The notes beneath the pieces are model-generated. The model was not told the DNA's origin. It worked only from the letters and a program-made list of their open reading frames with translations, and did no database searches. Positions 1 to 9,822 of a DNA stretch of 64,000 nt are shown here, piece by piece. The stretch lies in the NCBI GenBank assembly GCA_012295275.1, contig CM022670.1:2245835-2309834 (forward strand). The letters are read 5' to 3'. Origin of the DNA: Chrysomallon squamiferum (taxonomy: Eukaryota; Mollusca; Gastropoda; Neomphalida; Peltospiridae). A program made the position numbers and the translations under genes. Every line of letters starts with the position of its first letter. Position 1 is the stretch's first letter.

Positions 1-605
1 AAAATTATTTCTCTTTGATATGCAGTATAAAAGGTAGCAACTGCAAGGCTCCATCACCTTGCTGTAATATATTTTTGAGTTCACTAACATACATACTCAC
101 TCAGGCAAACACACACACACACACACATTTCAAAAATTAACAAATAATGTAATGCTAAATCAAACTTTAAATTGTCATCAAAGATGATTACATTAGCTCA
201 AGTTCACAAAAAATAAATATTTTATACCTGAATAAACACTGGTGTGACAGAGACCTCAATACAAATAAATCATTACCAACTCTTACAAAACTGGTGTCAT
301 ATTTAGAAAGTAAAATAAATCAGTTTCTTTCACTTCATTTATGTACACACACATAATCATCAGGAAACTCTGCCTCAAGCCTGTTGGTTCCCTCATTTAA
401 ATAATGCCTCTCGTTTGAACACGACATCATTAAGAAATATGTATTCATCATTAGCAAAACTGAGGATATGGTACAATAACTCTGGAAGCAGTTTTGACAC
501 AGATATTATAATTATTTGTGAAATCATGAAGAAGAAGAAAAAATCCCCAAATTCCTAATCAAAAACAAATCCATAATTTATTTGAAAGTATTTTTCTTAA
601 TTATA

Positions 606-653
606 ACACACACACACACACACACACACATATGCATGTGCTTCCCTACACAG

Positions 654-687
<34 letters not shown>

Positions 688-724
688 TTATTTATCTATC
701 TGTCTGTCTATCTATCTATCTGTT
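606..724. repeat. Compound microsatellite (CA)n then (TCTA)n
   Basis: A run of alternating CA from 606 to about 630 is followed, after some 20 bases, by a TCTA tetranucleotide tract at about 654-724 with a few TTTA and TCTG interruptions. The short reading frames over it are low-complexity artefacts. Confidence 0.95.
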
Positions 725-1975
725 TATATTTGTATACAACAGCACATGCATTTGTGTGACTTTTGGAATGGGAACAGCTTAGCCACCAGATCCATTATAA
801 CTTTGTCAACAGTTATATCCAGCTGTCATGCAGGAACTGAAATAATGGGATTTGACACTTACATTAATTCTTCAAATAATGCTGCATTGGAAAAATAATA
901 AAAACGAAGAACTGGAAATCACTGATTATTTTTTACTGATGATCAAATGAGCTAAAATAAGTATATTTACCATTAAGAAAGAAAAACTGGAACCTACAGC
1001 ATCTTGTTTTCAGCTGACCATTATTTGAAGGGAATATTAGCTAAATAGCTTATGGATAGACTACTATAATTTTTAGACCTAAGTTACCAAATTATCATTA
1101 CACTATTTCTGAAGCTGAAAATGGATTTCTTAAAAATGAATATACACTGTAGGATGAAGTGAAAACATTAACTTTAAAATGAAGGAAGGCACCGTATAAT
1201 TCATCTCATTGCACCCACACATTCCAATTATTACCCATGACTGGTTTACTAATGCTTTTGTCCTTGAGGGAAAAGTACTTAAAGATTTACTACTATCAAC
1301 ATACCAGAGTAGTCCATATTGTATTATACATATGTGTGTGTGTATGTGTGTGTCTGAGAAAAAAATATATAATTCACAATCAATTACCCTTGATATTAAA
1401 ATGTGTTGAAATTGTTAAATAAACAATGATTTATTCTTAACAGACTGACAGGTAAACTATTTATTTTTGAATTTCAGCACCTCTGTCAAGTGATACCCTG
1501 TTACTGATGTTTATAAACTTGCCAGACTAAATGTAAAAACATGCCCTCCATTACTGCAGTCATTGTATACAAGTCTAACACATTAACATATACAGACGAT
1601 GTACTGTTATGTCTTCAAGGTTTGGCTTGTGAGGATTTTACTTTTCACTAACAGATGGTTCACATGCTATGATTCTCTGATCAGCGTTCTCTGATACCTC
1701 ATTTGTAAATGAAGCAGCACTATCAGTGCAGATCAGAGAATCTTTAAGCAACATTCTGGAACATTTTTTGCAAAACCATGAAACATAGTTACCATTTGCA
1801 AAAGCTTACAAATTGGCAGTTTTCATGCTATAAACATTTCTTAAGTATGCTGTGTTCATTCTAAAGCAAACAAACTGCTAATAAATCCAAGATGAAAACA
1901 TAAACCACTTGTAGGTGGATTTATAAAGATGGTTTTTGGTAAACCAATATAACTGGTACTAACCACTAAATGTGC

Positions 1976-1978
<3 letters not shown>

Positions 1979-2027
<49 letters not shown>

Positions 2028-2060
2028 TTTATTTATTAATTGATTTATTTATTTATTTTG
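1979..2060. repeat. (TTA)n / (TTTA)n microsatellite
   Basis: About ten TTA triplets pass directly into TTTA tetranucleotides, which then restart after a short interruption. The direct change from triplet to tetranucleotide recurs elsewhere in the window, for example at 59.85 kb. Confidence 0.95.
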
Positions 2061-2272
2061 GTATGTTACTATAATGTGTGTTCAAATAGAACATGCTGTT
2101 GCTCAGAATTAATTTCACTGAGATGCCAGGTTGAATCTTATAGTGAAGGATTGGTGTAAAATGTTCTAAATGTTTTCTCAAAGTTCAAATCAATTTTCAT
2201 TTTTTGAATAACTCTCAACTTTTTATAGTAATGTCAAAGAAAGTTATTCTGAAATAACTCTGAGAATAAACA

Positions 2273-2303
<31 letters not shown>

Positions 2304-2417
2304 CAGTAATAATTTTCTTCTGACCTACTGATATTTATGTGATATTACATCTATTGTGGCTGCACATCAGTGAGAGATAGATTTAAAAGAGAAATAAAAT
2401 AAAATAGATCTACTGAC

Positions 2418-2523
2418 TTTGTCTCTCCCCTTCTCTTTGAGTGTGGCCTCAGCTTTCTTTAGCCCCTCGTCAAGCAAGTCAACCAGCCTCACAGTCTCTC
2501 CAGATCGGGTCTTGAACTTCTTT
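2418..2523 (-). CDS. RARS1: Arginyl-tRNA synthetase, one internal exon (KMSKS-equivalent region)
   Basis: Arginyl-tRNA synthetase charges tRNA-Arg with arginine in the cytosol using ATP, and in animals it is part of the multi-synthetase complex. Read on the minus strand, this 106-base exon encodes [13 protein letters not shown] followed by [18 protein letters not shown] and GRDK. This matches the conserved stretch of animal ArgRS just after the VLGEDK motif. The KFKTRSG part is the ArgRS counterpart of the class I KMSKS loop, which binds ATP and stabilises the transition state. The exon is bounded by an acceptor (minus strand TTTATTTCAG, AG at plus 2524-2525) and a donor (GTCAGT, plus 2412-2417). 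It starts with the last base of a split codon, presumably the AAA lysine of KKK, and ends on a complete codon; the family then continues with V. All residues I expect of this segment are present and the frame is intact, so it looks functional. Neighbouring ArgRS exons were not found: the 3' ones must lie left of the window, the 5' ones to the right or overlooked. A retrocopy is unlikely because both splice sites are present. Confidence 0.9.
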
Positions 2524-4480
2524 CTGAAATAAACAAATACTTTTCTTATCAAAACCCCTAAAATAAACATCTGTGCTATTTATACTTTAGAATAGTTAGA
2601 TAAATATTAAATTAAAAAAGGAAATAAGAAGAAGGAAAAGAAAGCTGGAAAAAAAGAAGAAAAAAGTAATAATAATAATAAATAATAAAAATAAAAAAAA
2701 ATAAAAAAAATAAAAAAAATAAAAAATATATAAATAAATAAATAATTATATAAACTCTTTGTTCTAAAATAAAAAGAGGAAGTAAAAATGAAAGAAGACA
2801 TAATTAATACATTTTTAATTATAGTATTTTACTATGGTTAAGAACCATACTGATACAGTGAAAGGAGACTTGCTCTACGAGCAATTTATTAACAGCAATT
2901 TTTTATTTAATTATTTAATGGGCATCTTTTCATAGAGAAAAAACCTGTAACAAATGGCCCAATATTCTTACTGAACAAGATTAATGTACATATTATATTA
3001 AATATATATTTATTTAAATGTCATAATAAAAAACAGATAAAGGCTTGAATGAAGGTATTTGAACAACTTATTTGTAAGCAAAGCAAACTCACAAAAAACC
3101 TTAGACTTTATGCATTTAATAAAGGCAATAATAATAGTAATAGTAATAATAAATAAATGAAAAACAAATGGGAGAAACACATACTACTATGGCTTTTTTT
3201 GAAATTAAAGTTTTATGGTTTTGATGAAAAGAATTAATGGTTAAAATGTTGAGAAAATATAGTCAAATTTTATTTTTTGAATTCATTTTTTTTTTTCCTT
3301 TCACATTCAGTGCTTCTTCTAAAACAAATGGCCCAGAAACTATTACTGAAATATGCAAGTAACATATTTATAAATAAAAGAGAATACTCAACATGTCTTA
3401 GGCTAATGGTGGAACTGGTCTGTGTCAGAATAACATTAACAGTATAAGGAGAATTGTAAATCTTGTTTAAATGTATCAAGTAAGAAGTGGAATGTGTCTC
3501 ATCTGTAAATAACAATCCTATAATGACAGTCTTTTTATAAAGCAGTTATGTTCAGCATACTACTGTTTAATAATTTTTTTACTTCTTTTTTTTCAGCATC
3601 ATTATATTCAAAACACAAAAATGAACACATAACAATCCATACATCATCACTATTATGGACTTTCTTCTGTTTTTCTTTTTTTTAAAATTACACAAGAACT
3701 TTATAATGACACATAGACATCTGTAGGTGTATTTGCACACATTCACGTACAAATAAAATTATATTTTCTGAAACTGTGATTTGCTGAACATCTGTTGGAA
3801 GAAATAGTGTGACACACAGTTAATGACTGCTTCGATCTACAAAGTTTCATTAACGAGTTACCTCCCCAAGGACTCTCACTTCTGTTAATGAGAACAATTT
3901 TGATTAACAACAGTTTTATAAGAAACATGAGCCAAAGGAGAAACGTATCTGAACAACAGCTGATAGTTTGCCCCATTTTCTTTCATTTCCATTGGAGTAA
4001 ACATCCAGAAAATTACTTTCTTCAATATTTTTGTGTTAAATGTTGTTCAAAATTTAACAGAAATTAAAAACTACTGAATATGTAAAATAAATATTAAAAT
4101 GTTTTGACCATGTACAATGAGTTAGTTTAATTTTTGAAAAGAAATTCAGTATTACTGAAGTTAACTGTGATTATAAATAATGTGTCTGAAAAAGCTGATT
4201 TTACAACACACACACACACACACACATAATGACAAGTTGTCAGACCTGCAATAATAAATATAACTTGTGACTTTTTCTACTGTGTTAGCAAATGCTGTAG
4301 TGAAAGATAAATTTAAATCAGTATAAGTAAGAGATACTCTTTCGGGCTGTTTTCAGATAGACTGCTGATTGCTGAAAATGAGAGGTTATTTGGGTTAAAG
4401 AAAAACAAATGAAAAGCTTTTCAGTTTCTACTGAATTCATTTGTGAAAGAGCCATGAAAATTCATGGACACATGAAAAAA
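2524..4480. other. Non-coding AT-rich stretch with A-rich tracts
   Basis: Probably intron upstream of the synthetase exon. It holds an A/AAT-rich tract at about 2690-2750, a CA tract near 4205-4228 and scattered TTA runs. The short open frames on either strand are hydrophobic or low-complexity and match nothing I recognise. No promoter or RNA gene was seen. Confidence 0.5.
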
Positions 4481-4499
4481 GATTAACTAGCTCTTCTTA

Positions 4500-5300
4500 A
4501 ACTGTATTTCAAAATGTTAAGGCCAGCAAGGAAGGACTGATTAGATAAGTTTAAGAAATGAATTGGAATTTTACAATGTAGCTAAAAACAGTGATGCAGA
4601 AAGACTACATAGAGGTGAATCAGAAAAATTTGCAGCAGAATTAAAGAAACTGATAAGAGGTTTTCAGTGTAGATGAAACTGGGCTGTTCTAGAAGAAAAT
4701 GCCTACAGGGACATTACTGAGAAGAATTGAAGACATTTTAAATAAATGAAGGACTATCTAATGCCATCTTTATGTGACAGAGCTTCGAGGTATTTCAGAC
4801 TAAAGAACATGCACACAACTCGAAAATTACTAAATATTCAAGAAACAAAAAAGTGTTAGAGAACTACTTGAGTTTATTGCAACTTGAACCACAATGAACA
4901 GGGTGACAGGCAACTCAATTATTTTAATGAATGAGCAGTGTAATACTGTGTTGTTCTGTGAAAACAAGAACAACAACAACAAAAAAATCCTTTAAATATT
5001 CTTAAAAAGGTCTCTTATCTGGATTTTATTTTAGCCTTTTGTTTATTTTCTTTGTTTATACTTGTATCTGTTTGTCTGTAATACTACATCAGATCCACAT
5101 CCATTTGCCAAAGATTTAATCAGAAATGTCAAGAAACTGTATATGAACAACATTTCCAGAAGGTAATACAAGGCAAAGGCCATTGACCTGATCTTTGCTA
5201 TACATCAAAATGATTGCACCAGTATGACATGGCATCAGGGAGATGCAGAATGGTAAAGAAAATTTTGTCAACAGGTTAATCAGTGGGAGTTTATGGATGA
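4500..5300 (+). mobile_element. Decayed pogo/Tigger-type DDE transposase (Tc1/mariner superfamily)
   Basis: Pieces of a CENP-B/Tigger-like transposase occur in family order, in several frames and broken by stops. At 4519-4566 a KASKEG block, then after a frameshift DKFKK-stop-IGI, matches the end of the DNA-binding domain (usual form: W-L-x-x-FKKRHGI). At 4663-4713 FSVDETGLF-stop-KKMPTGT matches the block around the first catalytic aspartate (VDETGLFWKKMP). At 4746-4811, in another frame, MKDYLM..SLCDRAS..FRLKNM matches the MKDRLT..LLCANASGD.RLKP block. At about 5085-5163 TTS..HP....LIRNVKKLY....SRR matches the TTS-x-IQP-x-DQ-x-VI-x-x-FKK-x-Y region that follows the second aspartate. The middle portion with the DNAP(S/G)H motif is unreadable. 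Terminal inverted repeats were not found. The element is dead and old: at least two frameshifts and several stops lie within about 650 bases. Its place in a presumed ArgRS intron fits neutral decay. Confidence 0.75.
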
Positions 5301-5413
5301 TGAACATTTCAAAGGCTGATGTTTCATGTTAAACAGCTGTTTCCTTCTGAAGATTTGAAACAAATGGGTTAGAAAATGAAGTGGAGAAGAAATATTCATT
5401 TAGTAACTTATTA

Positions 5414-5417
5414 TATT

Positions 5418-5448
<31 letters not shown>

Positions 5449-5450
5449 TT
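5414..5450. repeat. (TTTA)n microsatellite
   Basis: Nine near-perfect TTTA units, followed by less regular TTA-rich DNA to about 5520. Confidence 0.9.
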
Positions 5451-6519
5451 TTGATTATTATTAATTTAATTTATTTTTATTATTACTATTACTATTTATT
5501 CATATTTTATTAACATTATTTCTTATATTTTGGTATTTAGGTAACATGCTAATTTTCTAATGATGAATCATTCTTACTTAGGTGTTAGGATTTATATTTA
5601 TACACTTTCCAAACAAGAGTAAAATATGTTATGGTGTCAGACACTTAAACGATTCCATCATTACAAATTGTTAAGATCAATGTGAGAGGAACACTAGTCT
5701 GAACAGCCTATTAGTTACCTTGGAAATAGCTAGCAAGTTTCTATTTGTACTCCTAATTGGACAAATCTAATTCTGTTACTCAAAAAATAACTATTACTTC
5801 AGTTGTAGTCAACAGAAGTCATAAAAATGAAAGTGTGTGTGTGTGTGTGTGTCAGATTTATGAGACTTTATAATCTTTATATAAAAATAAAATGGTTTAC
5901 ATTAAATTCTTGATATTAATTAATTTATGTCTGTTTCTCAGTATCAAAGGAATCTGAATTAAAAAATTATGAATATATATTTTTTGTTCTTTCACAAGCG
6001 TTTTGTTTTTATTTTCATAATCCCCAGTACTTCATCTAAAACAACTATAATTCTGGAAGAAAAGTCTGGAGGGAGGAAATTCAGCAAATGTATTATGCAA
6101 CATACATCAATGAATATTTTATTTTTGATTATATCAGATATATCAGAGACTATTTTATTTTTATTATACAAGATATATCAGTGAATATTATATGTTTATT
6201 AAATCAAATATATCAATGTATCAGTGAATGTTATATTTTTATTATTCCTGTGGGGAGGGGATTACAAAGATACTTGTTAACATGAAACTCTGTGTTCATG
6301 AAATTCCAATAAAGGATAAAAACAAAAGAAAATAAAAAAATAAAAATTCTTATTGGTAAAATTTATCATATGATGTATTTTTTAGAAAGTGTCTATTACA
6401 AGAAAATTAAATAGTATTTTTCAAACCATTATTTTATCTTTTGTTAAAGAAGAATTCGAGTTCATTAACATTTAATGTTGATATACACTATCCAACAGAT
6501 CATGTGTCACAACAATAAC

Positions 6520-6526
6520 AATAACA

Positions 6527-6581
<55 letters not shown>

Positions 6582-6700
6582 TAATAGTAGTAACAAAATA
6601 AAAATAAATAATAATAATAATAAAAAATAATAATAGTAATAATAATAGTAATAATAACTAATAAAAATAACAATAATAATAACAATAACAATAATAAAAT
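6520..6700. repeat. Imperfect (AAT)n microsatellite
   Basis: The left third is nearly pure AAT. The remainder is interrupted by AAC, AGT and A-rich pieces, as in an ageing triplet repeat. Confidence 0.95.
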
Positions 6701-7199
6701 AAGAAGTGTTGCTATCGGTTATGAGTAAACTGATCATCAAGATGGTGATTGTGACAGAGTCATATTGATCCCAGCTTTTCTCAATGCCTCTTAAAAACCG
6801 AAAACACAGAAATTAGGCTATTGGGCTTTTTTGAAAACAAAGCTATAATCAATCAATAGGAGGACAATTTAGCCTGACAGGTGATCAAAGAGCATTGCCA
6901 ACATGATGGCTCAAAAAGATGGCCGCTGTGTGATTTTAGATAAATCTGCTTATTTCAAGTCAATCGTTCTGCAATTATTTCTTCTTCTTCTTTTTTTGTC
7001 TCTCTTTTTGTACATAATTAGTTTTCAGTGCATGCCTGACTTAGTGAAATAAGTCAGCTGCTGATAAGACAGATATTGACTGGGAGGTTTAAGTTATTAT
7101 TATTTCTCTATCTTTTTTGTGATCTAGAAAAATCATGTTACATTTCTCATCTACACAGAGTGGCTGAAGAGGTAAAAAATCTCTGAATGTATCTCAAAA

Positions 7200-7451
7200 C
7201 AAAAAAAGAAAAAAGAAAAAAGAAAAGAAAAAGAAAAGAAAATAAAAATAAATAAAAATATAATAAATAAAAAAGAAAATAAAAAAACAAAAAAGAAAAA
7301 AGAAAATTAATGAGAAAATACTATAACTAATAATAATAACAACAGCAATATTTAAAAACTAAAACAATTTATAAATAATTATCAAAAATTGAAAAATTGA
7401 ATAATTTAAAAAAATAAAGTAATAATAATAAAATGATAATAATAATAAGAA

Positions 7452-7482
<31 letters not shown>
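7200..7482. repeat. A-rich purine tract followed by AAT/AAAT repeats
   Basis: The left part is almost only A and G on the plus strand (AAAAG-type units). It passes into AAT triplets and then eight AAAT units near 7449-7482. Confidence 0.85.
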
Positions 7483-7483
<1 letters not shown>

Positions 7484-8758
7484 ACATTGTTGTAATCAAT
7501 GTTTTTTCCAAAAGTATATAATTCTTTATATTTACTATAATAAATCTTTTTAAAGACACATTTCCAAAAAAAACATTTATCTTGTATCACATACTACTTT
7601 ATTAAAACTAAATTTTGAAACAATTCTTAGCAGAAATTATAATATAACATGCCATTATTTCTTTTGAAGAGGTTACTTTTTTAATTCTAGTTTTTAATTT
7701 CTTTATATAGTCAGATGAAATACGGTAAAGTACACTGAAGCTGAAGATTTTTTATTTTATTTGATTTTACTCATTTATTTATTTTATTTATTTAATATAT
7801 TTTGTTGTTTATTGTTGCATTATAAACTAAACATACATGCAAAACATTTCAGTGTAACTGGAAACTTAATTAAAAAAAAGTGGATAACATATTTACTCAT
7901 CCAGGAAGAAAACAAAACTATAAAAACAAAAAAAAAAAAAAAAAAAACAAAAATAAAAACAATAAATGAAAATGTTATAATGCATATAATCCAAACAAAG
8001 CAGTCACTGTGTTATTACACAATAAACTGAGATATTAAGGACAATGCCAAAAGATCTATTACCATGCATTTAACCAAATTACGGCTCAGAGTGAAAATGT
8101 TAATGGATTTTGCTGGAATGGATGTGATCATGACGTAATTATTTCATTATACAATGAAGTGAAGCTTTTGCTCAGTTACTGGTGTGCTAAGGGCATTGTC
8201 CTGTGTTTGCTGTGGTGATTTTCTGACAGTACTTTTGACTAATGCCTAAAAGGTCAATGGATCAATAGTCTTTGACAAACGGAATATTTTCAGGAAAAGT
8301 AGTACATTTATTTTAATGTTCAGCGTCATGACAATCTGTATATCCAAAATACTCATTTCAGAAAGAAACAAACGATGTTTTATACATTTTACTGCTGTAT
8401 TTTTATTTATTTATTTATTTTTCTTGAATAAATTATAGTTATATTTCTTATAATCACACTACATAAAAAAAATAATAATAACAAAAAAAATAAAAACAAC
8501 AATAATAATAATAATAAATAAAATAAAAAAAATAAATAAAAAATACAGTTTATTATTATATTTAAATATAATGTTTAATTACTTTTGGTATGCATAGGTA
8601 TATATAAACATTATACATTATAACATAATAACTTATCATAAATAAAATAAATTCTCACTTAACACATTCTTATACCAAAATTGGTAAATACACATATGAT
8701 TTGTGTTATGATTTTGTAAGAAAAGAAAAACTGCAACCACACTGTCTTCTTCTCTTAC

Positions 8759-8851
8759 TGACTAGCTGCAACGGATCTTTCATGTGTACTTTCTCAAATG
8801 CAGGACCAATAATTACAGCATTGTACTGATATATTCCACAAGGAGTGATAA
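8759..8851 (-). other. Weak candidate internal coding exon
   Basis: Minus strand: acceptor CTTGTTCCAG, then 93 bases reading ITPCGIYQYNAVIIGPAFEK and VHMKDPLQLV, then a good donor GTAAGA. Length is divisible by three with both ends in the same phase, and the frame is open on both sides. It does not match any part of arginyl-tRNA synthetase that I know, and I recognise no other family. Without a homologue this remains a guess. Confidence 0.25.
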
Positions 8852-9822
8852 CTGGAACAAGATATAACACAATGCATAAAGAAAAATGAATTGATGTGAG
8901 AACCTAACACTTCTCAGTTAAGTGTTCACAGTGAGTACACCAACAGGAATTGATCTTGAAACCTAATGCTTTTGAGTTCATTGTTCCTCTGACCTATTGC
9001 CTGTTCAGGACATAATGGTAAATCAGTGAACTAAAGTGGGATATTTTAAACAAGCTTTCATTTCCTCTTTGTGCTTCCCTTGCTGCCAAACAGTATCAGT
9101 CATATTGAACAAACCATAAATTTTACAATCACGAAAACACACAGGAATATCAAATAATCTAGATTATAACTTTTTTCTTTATTGGCTTTGCTAAAATATC
9201 ATGATTTTTATGGTCATCCGAGAGAACACACTCTTATCGTAATGGTTGATGTAAAGTACATAAAAATTAACTTCAATGATCAGCTCGGAAATACACTTCC
9301 ACATAATTGCTTGTACTTTCATCCTCTTTTCAAGTAGGGCATTGGTTAACCATCAATATCAGATGATATGTGTCAATGGAGATTTCCATTACCAAACACA
9401 TTATATTCAAACTGAGTGCTTAATTCAGATTTTGATTTATCAGGAATAGACACACGTTATTATTTTAGACAATAATAATAATGGAATTAAAAACTGGAGT
9501 TGGTATAATAGTCTTTGTAGAATTGGTACCGGTCCACTTATCATAATGCAGAAAGGGGTTAGGGCATGACCTACAGCTTGTTGACCAAGTGAAGTGAGAA
9601 GATACGTAACCTATTTCTTCCAAGAATCAAGTAAGAAGACAAGACTTTTTTTCAGTCTTCAGCCTACAAATACAGTAACCAACAAGAAGCCAGTGCTTTC
9701 ATCTTCTGTTTATTGCAACCTTTCATGGACAACTAACTGCCTTTATTGCAACCCACAGCGATTCAAATTATGGAAGCAGCAACTCTGTATCTGCTATTAT
9801 AATAACTATGTGAGAACATAAC
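8852..9822. other. Non-coding stretch left of the minisatellite
   Basis: More complex sequence than its surroundings, with few simple repeats. A 75-codon frame at 9594-9821 runs up to the edge of the tandem array but resembles no family I know and lacks a convincing start context. Nothing else identified. Confidence 0.5.

Larger units (their letters stand above)
1..2417. other. Presumed intron of the arginyl-tRNA synthetase gene (left flank)
   Basis: No coding exon recognised on either strand. The stretch should be intronic, because the synthetase exon at 2418-2523 ends in a splice donor pointing left and the next exon (expected to begin with residues like V-L-T and continue to a YGCIKYADLS-like motif) is not visible here. 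It holds CA tracts near 110 and 606, a TCTA tract near 654, and TTA/TTTA runs near 1980. The rest is unremarkable AT-rich DNA. Confidence 0.55.
5301..8758. other. Non-coding stretch rich in AAT, TTTA and A-rich simple repeats
   Basis: Tracts seen: TTTA near 5414-5450, GT near 5832-5852, a 180-base AAT-type tract at 6520-6700, purine-rich A/G/AAAT sequence at 7200-7330, AAT/AAAT at 7420-7482, and poly-A mixed sequence at 7928-7950 and 8465-8550. Long tyrosine- or leucine-only frames across 6500-6740 are products of the AAT tract. No gene recognised. Confidence 0.6.

Noticed and set aside
3743-3976. Possible upstream ArgRS exon on the minus strand
   Set aside because: Translation shows none of the HVGH, GDWGTQFG or VLGEDK motifs expected upstream.
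6500-6740. Tyr-, Leu- and Ile-rich minus-strand frames that look like membrane segments
   Set aside because: Translation of an imperfect AAT tract.
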